DNA from: JBBRCE01 sp038205115
Lineage (GTDB): Bacteria > Planctomycetota > Planctomycetia > Pirellulales > JBBRCE01
DNA: 64,000 bases
Reading direction: 5' to 3'
NCBI GenBank assembly: GCA_038205115.1
Contig: JBBRCE010000007.1
Location: 62,001 to 126,000, forward strand
Part shown: positions 1 to 8,356 of the stretch, one piece after another
Layout of the letters: each line of letters opens with the position of its first letter
Numbering within the stretch: the first letter of the stretch is position 1
Translations under genes and position numbers: made by a program
Notes under the pieces: model-generated
The model's input: the letters and a program-made list of their open reading frames with translations, nothing else
Database searches by the model: none
Told to the model about the DNA's origin: nothing

Positions 1-1831
1 TAGCAATTCGCGCGGCGAAACGCAAATTGCGATCGGAACTGCCCAGCAGCGGCCAGGCCTTGGCCAGCGCGGCCGGATTGGCTTCGCCATGATGAAATGC
101 TTCAAGCTCGCGACGCTCGGTCATTTCTTTGGTCAGCGTATACGGTTTGACGGGCGCCGTGCTCTCTTTGCCTTGATAAGTAACCCGGTACAGCGCGCTT
201 TGCGTGCGGCGGCCACCGACCGCAAAATACATGGCACCATCGTGCGAATTGATGACCACATCGGTCAGCGGCAGCGGTTTGGCGTACACGAATTCTTCTT
301 TGGTGGCTTTGAAGCCGGCACCGCTGGGCTCGAAGTGAATGGCATACATCGTGCCGTAGGTCCAGTCGTTACCGAACATGGCTTGCTGATACTTGGCCGG
401 GAATTTCGCACCGGTGCCGAAGATGGTTCCGGTTGGTGAGCCGGGGCCGATATCAACCACGGCCGGCAAACTGTCCTCATAATACGCGGGCCATTTACCG
501 CTGCCGCTACGCCAGCCAAATTCGGCGCCGCTCACGCAATGGTTGATGCGCGTGGGCCGATACCAGGGCGCGCCGATGTCCCACTCCATATCCGCGTCGT
601 AACTGAACATTTCGCCGTTGGCGTCAAACGCGTAATCGAACTCGTTGCGAAAACCGCTGCTAACCAGTTCAACCTGCTTGCCGTCCGCGTCGGTTTTGCA
701 AATCCACCCGCCTGGCGCGAGAATGCCGCGGGCGTGCCCGTTGGCGTCCCACATTCGCGGCAGAATTTGGTCTTCGTCCCAGGAATTCATAACAGCTCGC
801 GAAAGCGTCAGGTTCTTCGGGAGCTTGGTGTGATTGCCGGCATTGAAATAGATACTACCGTCGGGGCCGAGCACGGGCGAATGCGGGCCGTGCTCGCCGC
901 CGCCGTCGCATTCGCTGAGCAAAACCGGGTCGGCGAAGTGATCGTCACCGTCTTTGTCTTTAGCACGATACAGACCGTGCGGCTTGCCCTTGGTTTGTGG
1001 CGCGCCTTCGTTGAGCATGAAGTACAACGAATCGTTGGCATAGAGAATTCCGTGCGCGCCGCCGATGGCGGCATCCAGCGTTTCGACCTTGGCGGCTTCC
1101 GACGAACCGATGGCTGGCGGAGTGACGCGGTACAGTCCGCCGTACTGGTCGCCGCAAAGAATGCGCCCCTGCTTGTCGACCGTCATCGAAACCCACGACC
1201 CCTGCTGTTCCTTGGGGACCGTGTAGAGCAGTTCGACTTTAAAACCTGGCGGGGCGGTGACGTCGGCGGCAGCAGTGGCCGGGCTGTTCTGGGCGGCTGC
1301 CTTGGCCGCGCGGGCCTCAGCTTTCTTTGCGGCGGCATTCGGTGCGGCGGCGGCAAATACATTGCCCCACGGCCCTGCTCCATTTTTTGCGATCACGACC
1401 GGCGCTTTCCAGTCACGACTGCCATGTTTGGCGGCCTGCCACTGATCGCTGGATTCGATCACGGTTTTTTTGCCGTCGCTGGTTTCGATGGTCAGCGTGG
1501 CAATGAGTGCCGCGCCGCCGCCATGATTGCGGGCCTGCACCAGGATTTCGTTCTTTCCGCTCTTCAAGGCCGCTGTGACATCGGCCTGCGAAACCTGCTG
1601 CCAATCGGGGTTTTCCAGCACTTGCCGGCCATTGACCAGCGCCGTGGCGCCATTGTCGCACGTGAGCCGGAGCGTGGCCGTTTTGACGTCACCGGCAACC
1701 TCGAATTCTGTTTTGAAATCGGCCTGCTCGTGCGAGTCGGCATCCTTCTTGGTCCAGATCCAAACCGGTTCGGCCAGCAGGTTGGCGGCGATGGCGAGAA
1801 TGAAAACGAAGAATGTCAGTGTCCGTTTCAT
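1..1831 (-). CDS. PVC-type membrane-bound dehydrogenase / heme-binding protein, N-terminal 610 codons (runs off the window)
   Basis: The minus-strand frame is open from an ATG at 1831 to the window edge, so the 3' end is missing. Residues 1-20 (MKRTLTFFVFILAIAANLLA) form a signal peptide. Residues 20-160 look like a beta-sandwich domain with a 'NGRQVLENPDW' region. From about residue 190 ('PPGFKVELL') to 590 there is a glucose-dehydrogenase-like beta-propeller with repeated GPDG/YF and 'GNDW.YG..YAIHF' patches. The last visible residues look like the start of HEAT-type helices. This order matches the large planctomycete family of membrane-bound dehydrogenases that end in a cytochrome c CxxCH motif. 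That motif would lie beyond base 1 and is not visible. Probably periplasmic sugar or alcohol oxidation; substrate unknown. Confidence 0.85.
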   Translation of the reverse strand, partial: MKRTLTFFVFILAIAANLLAEPVWIWTKKDADSHEQADFKTEFEVAGDVKTATLRLTCDNGATALVNGRQVLENPDWQQVSQADVTAALKSGKNEILVQARNHGGGAALIATLTIETSDGKKTVIESSDQWQAAKHGSRDWKAPVVIAKNGAGPWGNVFAAAAPNAAAKKAEARAAKAAAQNSPATAAADVTAPPGFKVELLYTVPKEQQGSWVSMTVDKQGRILCGDQYGGLYRVTPPAIGSSEAAKVETLDAAIGGAHGILYANDSLYFMLNEGAPQTKGKPHGLYRAKDKDGDDHFADPVLLSECDGGGEHGPHSPVLGPDGSIYFNAGNHTKLPKNLTLSRAVMNSWDEDQILPRMWDANGHARGILAPGGWICKTDADGKQVELVSSGFRNEFDYAFDANGEMFSYDADMEWDIGAPWYRPTRINHCVSGAEFGWRSGSGKWPAYYEDSLPAVVDIGPGSPTGTIFGTGAKFPAKYQQAMFGNDWTYGTMYAIHFEPSGAGFKATKEEFVYAKPLPLTDVVINSHDGAMYFAVGGRRTQSALYRVTYQGKESTAPVKPYTLTKEMTERRELEAFHHGEANPAALAKAWPLLGSSDRNLRFAARIA

Positions 1832-2216
1832 GATTTTTGATTTCGGGCTAGGGCTGGCGACATGCTGATATCGCCTGCCAAACCGTTGGCTTGGCGGGCA
1901 ATTCGCAGCGAGGTGGGGCAATTTCGAACATGCTGGGCTGCGGACGCGGTTCGCAACAATCGGCCGCTGCGGAGGCCGATCGCAAACGCACGTGGATCGC
2001 AACTAACGCGATTCTACTTGCCGTCGCGACGTGTCGCAACAGTTGCGCGGTCAGTGCGCGCTGTCTGCTGCAAAGCTGGCCACGGCAGAGAACATGTGAT
2101 TTTGCCATTCCGCGTCCTGCGACTGGTCCCCAGCCGCCCAACCGCGTATCCTGAAGAGTGCCAGACCGTTGGCCGGTCAACCGCGTTTTCGACACTCGCT
2201 CGCCTGGTGTACGCCG
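1832..2216. other. Divergent intergenic region, no gene recognised
   Basis: This 385-bp stretch separates the start codons of two divergently transcribed secreted proteins and must hold both promoters. Open frames cross it, but they have no recognisable protein features and overlap the flanking genes in other phases. No hairpin with a T-tract, no RNA gene and no convincing operator was seen. Confidence 0.5.
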
Positions 2217-3362
2217 ATGAATTTGCGATATCTGACGATCCTGCTGGGTTGGTCGTTATTCGGCTTGCTGCCGAACCATGCGACGGCCGAAGATGCGAAA
2301 ACCACGAACTCCGATTGGCCGCTGGCGCGGGGCGACGCACAAGCCACCGGCGTGGCCAAATGCGACTTGCCCGCCAAGCCGGCGGTGCTCTGGAAATACA
2401 CAGCCGAAAAAGTTTCGTTCGTGGGCACGGCGGCGATCGTCGCTGGCGACGTTTACATTGCTGACGCCGATACCACGCTCTACGCGCTGAGTCTCAAAGA
2501 CGGCCAGCTCAGATGGAAGTTTCAGACGCCGACCGGCTTTAACGCTTCGCCTGCGGTCCGCGACGGCTTGGTTTACATCGGCGACATCGACGGCGTGTTT
2601 CATTGTCTGGATGCAACCAACGGCAAGGAGAAGTGGCAACTGAAGTCGGATGCCGAAATCGATTCTTGCGCCAATTTCTACAAAGACAATGTGCTGGTCG
2701 GATCGCAAGACGCCACGTTGTACTGCGCCAATGCCAAGACGGGCGAATTGGTTTGGAAACACGCCATCGACGATCAAATTCGCTGCTCGCCTACGCTGGC
2801 CGGCAATCGCGTGTTTCTGGCCGGTTGCGACGGCAAACTGCACGTGGTGGATGTCGAAAGCGGCAAGGAGTTGGACGCGGTGGCCATCGATGCGCCCACC
2901 GGTTCCACGCCGGCAGTGCTGGGCGATATGACGTTTTTTGGCACGGAAGGCTCGGTGTTTTTTGGTCTGGACTGGAAGCACGGCAAAGAAATCTGGCGCT
3001 ACAAAGATCCCGAGCACAACCTGCCGTATCGATCCTCGGCGGCGGTCAGCAAAGAGGCCGTGATCGTGGGCGGACGCGATCGAATCGTGCGTGCCTTCGA
3101 ACCCGCCAGCGGCAAACTTCTGTGGTCGTTTACTGCCCGCGGTCGGCTGGATTCATCGCCGGTGATCGTGGGCGAGCGAGTGTTTTTCGGCGGTTCCGAC
3201 GGTCGCTTGTACGCGATCGACCGCAAGCGCGGCGAAAAGAGTTGGATGTACGCGGCGGGCGGCAATTTTTCCGGTTCGCCGGCAGTGGCCGCCGAGCGAC
3301 TAGTGATCGGCAACGAAAACGGCACCGTCTACTGTTTTGGCGCCGAGCCTGCGAGCAAATAA
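2217..3362 (+). CDS. Secreted PQQ-like beta-propeller repeat protein
   Basis: A 381-residue protein. I chose the ATG at 2217 because it gives a clean signal peptide (MNLRYLTILLGWSLFGLLPN, likely cleaved after ATA); the frame itself opens upstream at 2169. The mature part is a string of about seven PQQ/outer-membrane-BamB-type blades, each with the pattern 'G.vy.g..dg.lya.da..G...W'. Examples are 'DGQLRWKF', 'NGKEKWQL', 'TGELVWKH', 'HGKEIWRY', 'SGKLLWSF' and 'RGEKSWMY'. No catalytic residue pair or heme motif is visible. A structural or binding propeller is therefore as likely as a quinoprotein enzyme. It probably acts in the periplasm. It converges with the O-antigen ligase-like gene 48 bp downstream. 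Confidence 0.85.
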   Translation: MNLRYLTILLGWSLFGLLPNHATAEDAKTTNSDWPLARGDAQATGVAKCDLPAKPAVLWKYTAEKVSFVGTAAIVAGDVYIADADTTLYALSLKDGQLRWKFQTPTGFNASPAVRDGLVYIGDIDGVFHCLDATNGKEKWQLKSDAEIDSCANFYKDNVLVGSQDATLYCANAKTGELVWKHAIDDQIRCSPTLAGNRVFLAGCDGKLHVVDVESGKELDAVAIDAPTGSTPAVLGDMTFFGTEGSVFFGLDWKHGKEIWRYKDPEHNLPYRSSAAVSKEAVIVGGRDRIVRAFEPASGKLLWSFTARGRLDSSPVIVGERVFFGGSDGRLYAIDRKRGEKSWMYAAGGNFSGSPAVAAERLVIGNENGTVYCFGAEPASK

Positions 3363-3410
3363 CTCCGCCGAGCGGATGCCGCAGGCAGAACGCTTGCTCG
3401 AGCGCGATCG

Positions 3411-4811
3411 TCAGACGGCGGCGGCGGGGTTCGGCAACGTCCAACCCGGTTGCGGCGCAGAGACTGACCGGGCTTGAACAGCCACGGCCTGGGGCAGCAG
3501 TGACTGCACCAAGCCAGCTAAGAAGAATTGAAACATGTTCATCATCACCATGATCGAAACATCATGGAACATGCCGTTGGCCACCCAAGCGGCCAGAGAT
3601 GCCAGAAACACCAGCCCTGCTTGGCGCGACCAGAGCGGCGCGGGGCTTTTCCAGAGCCGCCAGGCGTCGCGGGTCCAACAGCCGATGAGCAGCAGGTACA
3701 ACGCCAAGCCGATCAAACCGTTTTCCACCAGCGCGGCCAGAAAGACATTGTGCTGCACATAGGGACGCACTTTGTCCAATGCGTAATCGGTCGTGCGGTC
3801 GGCCAGGTAATCGTTCTTGGCTTCGAAGTAACGCGCGTAACCGCAACCGAGCAGCGGTCGATCAAGAAACATCTTCCAGGCGACGGTGGCGAGGATCGGA
3901 CGCAGCGCGGCCGACTCGGCGGACAGCGACGCATCCAAGTCTTTGTCGCGCTTATAAACCATCAGGTTGTCCCACTGGGTCACCACCACGCCCACAGACG
4001 TAACGCAGACGGCACCAATCATCAGTGTCCGCCAGAGCTTGGGCAGGCAGCAGAGCAAAACGACCAGGATGGTCAGCCCGATGCCGATCCAAACGCTACG
4101 CGTCAGTGAGTAATAGGCGCCGGCAAGTTGGACGGCCACGGCAGCCAGCACCAGCAGACGGCCCGCCGCGGCCGAGCGCGGCCAGAACATCAGCGTCGCT
4201 GCCACGCACATGGCCAGCGTGATGCCGTTGGCGATGGGGTTCAAAAACGGTCCGCGACCGCGACCGAGAAACTCTTCGAATTCGCTCGATGAAATATAGC
4301 GCGGAAATACCAGTTCGGTAAGTCCGCGGGCCTCGCAAACGGCCGTGGCACCGAGATACACGCCAAACAGCGTCAGCGTCGCCAGAATCCAGTGCAGGTG
4401 CGTTTGCTGCAAGCTCGTACGCCGCGCCATCGCATAGACGGCCAGCGGCAAAAAGTAGAATGCAAATAAACGCGGCAGCGGCGAGACGCCTTTTTCGCTG
4501 GCCGGTTGCACGATCGCACTCAACAGCAGCACCACCAATAATCCGGCCAACAATCGATCGGCGGTTGACCAGCGCACGGCCGGCGATCGCTGACGACGTC
4601 GGATCAGCAAAAACTGACCACAAACCAGGGCCAGCAGAATTCTGTCGGCGGTGAGCGGAAACGGCCAAAATGGCTGGCTCCACAGTGTCGCGCCGGCGCA
4701 ACTACCAACCAGCAGCACCAGCAAGATGCCAACGATCGAGCCGCCGCGATGCATTAGCCAACCGCCCCACAGCATGGCGGCCAGCGCAAAAACGAGCAGC
4801 AAGAATTCCAT
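3411..4811 (-). CDS. O-antigen ligase-like / Wzy-type multi-pass membrane protein
   Basis: A 466-residue, very hydrophobic protein with about 11-12 predicted membrane spans, starting at ATG 4811. It has the family layout: many N-terminal helices, a large periplasmic loop around residues 270-360 with 'RPLLGCGYARYFEAKNDYL' and 'YVQHNVFLAALVENGLIGL', then C-terminal helices. The 'G.G...F' and 'HN.fl..l.e.GliGl' patches are the hallmark of the O-antigen ligase domain (WaaL/Wzy). Members join or polymerise lipid-linked glycans on the periplasmic side of the inner membrane. Ligase and polymerase cannot be told apart from sequence alone. It stands alone here; the dTDP-sugar genes rfbA/rfbB are 51 kb away in the same window. 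Confidence 0.8.
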   Translation of the reverse strand: MEFLLLVFALAAMLWGGWLMHRGGSIVGILLVLLVGSCAGATLWSQPFWPFPLTADRILLALVCGQFLLIRRRQRSPAVRWSTADRLLAGLLVVLLLSAIVQPASEKGVSPLPRLFAFYFLPLAVYAMARRTSLQQTHLHWILATLTLFGVYLGATAVCEARGLTELVFPRYISSSEFEEFLGRGRGPFLNPIANGITLAMCVAATLMFWPRSAAAGRLLVLAAVAVQLAGAYYSLTRSVWIGIGLTILVVLLCCLPKLWRTLMIGAVCVTSVGVVVTQWDNLMVYKRDKDLDASLSAESAALRPILATVAWKMFLDRPLLGCGYARYFEAKNDYLADRTTDYALDKVRPYVQHNVFLAALVENGLIGLALYLLLIGCWTRDAWRLWKSPAPLWSRQAGLVFLASLAAWVANGMFHDVSIMVMMNMFQFFLAGLVQSLLPQAVAVQARSVSAPQPGWTLPNPAAAV

Positions 4812-5046
4812 GCGCGGACTCAGACCGGAGGATCAAAGGTGGCAGCGGCACAACAGATCGCGCCGACTGCATATGGAAATATAGCTTGACGAATGCGCGC
4901 CCGCCGGACGCCAGCCAGTCGCAATTGCAGGCTGCGCTTGCTTCGTGCGTTGAATCTTGCTCAGATGGGGGCACGAATTCGGCGCAATCGTTAAAACCGG
5001 AATCGGTGCAGATGGCGACCCTTTTTTTGCGCGACCCACGTCGATC

Positions 5047-5571
5047 ATGAAACGCGACAATCATTACGAGACGGCCTTCGAAGAATTTCTGCGAGCGCGG
5101 CGAATGTCGTACGTTGCCGTGGACGAAACCCGCCGCAGCACGATGTCCGAAGGCACGCTGAAAAGCCTGGATTTCATCGTCTCCAGCCCTGGCGAAACCT
5201 CGTGGCTGGTCGATGTCAAAGGCCGCAGATTCCCTTCGGGCGAGCAAAAACAGTACTGGAAGAACTGGTCGACGCGCGATGATCTAGCCAGCCTCGCACA
5301 CTGGGAGCAACTGTTCGGGGCGCGGTTCCGCAGCCTGCTGGTATTTGCCTACTATGTGGTCGGACAGCGTGCGCCGCTGCCGGCCGAACAGTTGTTTCAG
5401 CATCGCGGTCGCACCTACGGTTTCGTGGGCGTGCAACTGGCCGATTATGCTTACCACGCACGGGCGATTTCGGCCAAGTGGGATACGCTGGCCATGCCGG
5501 CCGCAAGCTTTCGCGCGCTAGCCAAACCGCTCGCCGACTTACTGGCCATGCCGGCCGGTAGCGCCGCCTGA
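5047..5571 (+). CDS. HYExAFE-family protein (possible nuclease-like fold)
   Basis: A 174-residue cytoplasmic protein. I chose the ATG at 5047 because it places the family signature at the N terminus: 'HYETAFEEFLRARRMSYVAVDE' begins at residue 5, preceded by MKRDN. This signature names a small family that I know mainly from planctomycetes, with no established function. At about residue 55 it has 'SWLVDVKGRRF'. A D-x-K placed after a hydrophobic strand, with an upstream Glu, resembles the core of PD-(D/E)xK endonuclease folds. The nuclease link is my inference. No membrane span or signal peptide is present. Upstream it is divergent from the O-antigen ligase gene. Confidence 0.8.
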   Translation: MKRDNHYETAFEEFLRARRMSYVAVDETRRSTMSEGTLKSLDFIVSSPGETSWLVDVKGRRFPSGEQKQYWKNWSTRDDLASLAHWEQLFGARFRSLLVFAYYVVGQRAPLPAEQLFQHRGRTYGFVGVQLADYAYHARAISAKWDTLAMPAASFRALAKPLADLLAMPAGSAA

Positions 5572-5896
5572 CGACTGGCGATTTGCCCTTACGTGGGCGA
5601 CGGTTTTCAAAGTCACCGGCCAATCATCCGTACCGCAGTGATTTTTGCGCGGCTGCCTGGCGTACTTCCGTACTTTGCGGTCGCTCTTTCCGTCGTTCTG
5701 GCGCCGATGCCAATCTCTTGTAGCATGTGCAGCATTTCGGGATGACATGCTGCTTCCACGGCGATGATCGAGAGATCGTACTCTCTGGCAACGCACAAAT
5801 TTTGTTCACCGCGAAGAACAGACGATCGTTTAGAACGGACGATCGTTAAGCAGGGCTCATTCGAATTCCGCGGTTTCCCGTCAATTGGCTCGGAAA
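5572..5896. other. Intergenic region between convergent genes
   Basis: This 325-bp stretch lies downstream of both the HYExAFE gene and the PII gene. No credible coding frame was found. It carries a 17-bp tandem repeat at 5816-5849, listed separately. The composition is less GC-rich than the neighbouring genes from about 5690 to 5880. No clear rho-independent terminator was recognised. Confidence 0.5.
5816..5849. repeat. 17-bp tandem repeat with palindromic core ACGATCGT
   Basis: Two adjacent 17-bp units (5816-5832 and 5833-5849) match at 15 of 17 positions. Both contain GACGATCGTT, whose ACGATCGT centre is a perfect palindrome. The spacing of 17 bp centre to centre places the dyads about 1.6 helical turns apart. 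The repeat lies 48 bp beyond the stop of the PII gene, so it is not an obvious promoter operator. Confidence 0.6.
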
Positions 5897-6214
5897 TTAA
5901 AAGTCGATCACGCGTGATTTGGGCGCCATCGGCAAGACCATGATCTTGCCGTCGCCCATTCGGCCAGTGCGGGCGACTTCCACAATTTTGCGGACCAACT
6001 CTTCCACGCGGGCATCGTCCACCCACAGCGTGATCTCAACTTTGGGCAAAAAGGCCTGCGAGTATTCGCTATCGCCGTACTGGTCGAGATAGCTTTTCTG
6101 GCGGCCGTAGCCTTTGACTTCGCCGACGCTGCAAGCCTCGAGCGGCGCGCGCCGTAAGCTTTCCAAAACTTTTTCGGCCAGGTAGGGCTTCACGATGGCG
6201 ACAATTTGCTTCAC
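5897..6214 (-). CDS. P-II family nitrogen regulator (GlnB/GlnK-like)
   Basis: PII proteins are trimeric signal transducers that bind ATP/ADP and 2-oxoglutarate and control ammonium transport or glutamine synthesis. With a GTG start at 6214 the protein is 105 residues and begins 'VKQIVAIVKPYLAEKVLESL', the standard PII N terminus. An ATG at 6256 would add 14 atypical residues. Visible family features are 'EVKGYGRQKSYLDQY', the T-loop 'GDSEYSQAFLPKVEI' with the modifiable Tyr equivalent to Tyr51, and the B-loop 'TGRMGDGKIMV'. The C terminus stops early at 'KSRVIDF', lacking the usual 'RIRTGE' tail. The T-loop is also divergent. No amtB or glnA is adjacent; the next gene upstream is a ferredoxin in the same direction, 60 bp away. 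Confidence 0.9.
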   Translation of the reverse strand: MKQIVAIVKPYLAEKVLESLRRAPLEACSVGEVKGYGRQKSYLDQYGDSEYSQAFLPKVEITLWVDDARVEELVRKIVEVARTGRMGDGKIMVLPMAPKSRVIDF

Positions 6215-6274
6215 GGTTTGATCCGCCCCGCGGCATCGTCGCAGCCAGCCGAACATTCGGACTGCCGCCCACGA

Positions 6275-6622
6275 TCAGCTAAAGAAGTTTTCGCCGCAAA
6301 GATTCATCGGCGGCCGGGTTTGCACTTCGATGTCACCGTTGACGAGTGTTTGGCAAGACAGCCGCATCGTGCTTTCGTTGCCGATGTAGGCCATCGAAAC
6401 TTTCAGCCGGGCCGATTCCAACAAGCCTTGGGGGCTGGCGTGATCCATGCCCTTGGTCACCAGCACGCGGCAGGTTCCGCAGGTTCCGAGACCGGGGCAA
6501 TGCAAGACCTGATGAATGTGCGGGTAAATTTGCACGCCTGCATTGAGCGCCGCTTTCCGCAAATTCGCGCCGACGGGAACCTGGATCTCTTTTTTTTCGT
6601 TGGTGAATTTGATGATCGGCAT
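6275..6622 (-). CDS. 2Fe-2S ferredoxin
   Basis: A 115-residue protein starting at ATG 6622. It carries the plant/adrenodoxin-type cluster-binding pattern: 'CPGLGTCGTCRV' supplies three cysteines (C-x4-C-x2-C) and 'LSCQT' near residue 90 supplies the fourth. The leading 'MPIIKFTNEKKEIQVPVGANLRKAALNAGV' is the usual beta-grasp start. It is expected to be a soluble one-electron carrier. It lies upstream of and co-directional with the PII gene, with 60 bp between them, so the two could be co-transcribed. Its partner enzyme is not evident from the window. Confidence 0.9.
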   Translation of the reverse strand: MPIIKFTNEKKEIQVPVGANLRKAALNAGVQIYPHIHQVLHCPGLGTCGTCRVLVTKGMDHASPQGLLESARLKVSMAYIGNESTMRLSCQTLVNGDIEVQTRPPMNLCGENFFS

Positions 6623-6804
6623 GAGTAGAAAAAAACAGAGGCGAAATCGATGAACCGATGGTCAGTCTGGTCATCGTAACCAGTTTGCTGGCAACAATCC
6701 AGTCCAGGACCGAATTCGAGCCCGCCGACCAAACGAAATCGTGCGCGGCATCATCGGGCGGCAATTCAAACACCGTCGCTGCCAGCCGAGGTCGGGGCAA
6801 ATGC

Positions 6805-7161
6805 TTATTCGGAGTGTAGCGCGATCCGGTTGCCTTCGCTGTCTTGGATCAACGCTCGCCAGCCGTAGGGACCAATTTGATGCTTGGCTTTCACGATCCG
6901 TCCGCCATAGCGCTCGGCTTGAGCCACGGCGTCGTCAAGTCGGCCCTGCACGTTAAAGTACAGCAGCGGACCGTGGTCGGAAGGCCGGTCTTCGCTCTGA
7001 TGCAGACAACCGGAAACGTCGCTTTCGCCGTGCTCGATCACGGCCACCGGTTGACCGGGAAATTGTTTCTCAACTTTGGCCGACAGCACGTGCGAGTAGA
7101 ACCCTATCGCGCGGTCCAGATCACTGACCGGAATATCGAACCAAATCACTCGATGCGGCAT
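6805..7161 (-). CDS. VOC (glyoxalase/bleomycin-resistance) family protein
   Basis: A 118-residue single-domain protein with the paired beta-alpha-beta-beta-beta fold of the vicinal-oxygen-chelate superfamily. The first module is 'VIWFDIPVSDLDRAIGFYSHVL'; the second is 'LLYFNVQGRLDDAVAQAERYGGRIV' followed by 'ALIQDSEGNRIALHSE'. The ending 'D.EGN.iaLhs' is typical of PhnB/YaeR-like small VOC proteins. Metal ligands probably include the early His and the Glu in 'DSEGN', but members differ widely in substrate. No function can be assigned. It is separated by 118 bp from the esterase gene upstream. Confidence 0.85.
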   Translation of the reverse strand: MPHRVIWFDIPVSDLDRAIGFYSHVLSAKVEKQFPGQPVAVIEHGESDVSGCLHQSEDRPSDHGPLLYFNVQGRLDDAVAQAERYGGRIVKAKHQIGPYGWRALIQDSEGNRIALHSE

Positions 7162-7278
7162 TTTAGAGTCCCTTCGTCAAAGCGACACAAGGCAAGATAG
7201 GATTCTTTGCTAGAACACTGAGAATATAACGATTGCGTCGAGTTCGTAAAGTGTCCACGCCCTGGCAAAGCAGCTTTT

Positions 7279-8145
7279 TTACGCCGCCGGCTTCGGATGT
7301 CGCGCAAAAAACTCCCAGATCAAGTCGTTGGCGATGATGTTTTGCGTCCAAGGCCCCAAGTAATTGAGCGTGGGCTGACGACCGGGCCAAGTGTGTCCCA
7401 TGCCCGCGATCAAATACAGCAGCACCTCGCTGTGATTGCGGCCGGGAGCGAAACGTGAAACCGTGACGGTCGTGCCATCGCCGGCTAGGTCCGCAAGCTG
7501 CGTGACTTGCGGCCGTGGCGGACATCCATTCACGTTAACCCAGGCGCGAATCGTAGAGTCGACGGAGAACTTGCTGGCCCGGTACAGACTTTTTAAGCCG
7601 ATTCCACCAGCGAGCGGCGCAAACTCGTCTTCGCTGCCGTGGAAGTGGATGATCGGCACGGGTCGGCTGGGCGCGACCGGGTCGATGGCCATCGGACCTG
7701 CGACGGCGGCGATTGCGGCAATCCGCTGAGAAAGTTCCGCGGCCAAGCGATAACACATCATGGCTCCGTTGGACATGCCGGCGGCGAACACGCGGTTCTC
7801 GTCATACGCCACGACTGTCGCCAAGTCGTCCATCAGTGCGTTGACATACGCGACATCGTCCACCCGCTGGCGCTCGGCGTAACCGCAGCAGTTGCCCGCA
7901 TTCCAAGTCAGCAGATCGTCGCGACGCCCGGTGCCGCTGGGGTAGACGAGCACGAAACCGTTTTCGGACGCTTTTTCGTCCAGCCCACAAAAAGCGCGCA
8001 TCGCCTCGGCGTTGGTGCCCGCGCCATGAAAAGCGATTACGACCGGTGGGCGACCGCCCGCTGCGCTTGGCGGCACATACAACAGGTAACTGCGCGGACG
8101 GCCTTCGACGGTAAGCGTACGGAGTTGGACGCTGGATTCTAACAT
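7279..8145 (-). CDS. PHB depolymerase / feruloyl esterase-type alpha/beta hydrolase (LpqC family)
   Basis: A 288-residue alpha/beta hydrolase starting at ATG 8145, with no signal peptide visible. It shows the family order: 'PVVIAFHGAGTNAEAMR' (oxyanion-hole HG motif), 'LVYPSGTGRRDDLLTWNAGNCCG', and nucleophile elbow 'AAGMSNGAMMCYRLA' with the catalytic Ser. The catalytic Asp is probably in 'IIHFHGSEDEFAPL' and the His in 'AGMGHTWPGRQ'. The W-N-A-G-x-C-C-G stretch is a hallmark of the poly(3-hydroxybutyrate) depolymerase-like esterases, many of which act on plant aromatic esters. The substrate cannot be told. It is divergent from glgX. Confidence 0.85.
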   Translation of the reverse strand: MLESSVQLRTLTVEGRPRSYLLYVPPSAAGGRPPVVIAFHGAGTNAEAMRAFCGLDEKASENGFVLVYPSGTGRRDDLLTWNAGNCCGYAERQRVDDVAYVNALMDDLATVVAYDENRVFAAGMSNGAMMCYRLAAELSQRIAAIAAVAGPMAIDPVAPSRPVPIIHFHGSEDEFAPLAGGIGLKSLYRASKFSVDSTIRAWVNVNGCPPRPQVTQLADLAGDGTTVTVSRFAPGRNHSEVLLYLIAGMGHTWPGRQPTLNYLGPWTQNIIANDLIWEFFARHPKPAA

Positions 8146-8356
8146 GCAGTTTTTCTACCATCTGGCCCAAGAGTTGCTAGCCACGGTCAGCCATCGTGAG
8201 CGTTTGCCGCGTGGCGTTCAAGACCAGTTGACGCGTCGGCCCTCCCAACAGCCGCCGGCGCCTGATTGACGCTACGTGGTCGCATTTTTTATGATTCGAC
8301 TTACAAAGTCGATCTGCTACAGCACGGAAATCCAGCAACTTCGCGGAAAGTACTTC

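Noticed and set aside
539..1840. Long plus-strand frame (433 codons)
   Set aside because: It is the reverse-phase shadow of the partial dehydrogenase on the minus strand, which has a signal peptide and recognisable propeller motifs and stays open to the window edge.
2603..3553. Plus-strand frame of 316 codons overlapping the propeller gene
   Set aside because: Arg-rich composition typical of an out-of-phase frame; the other frame has clear PQQ-like blades.
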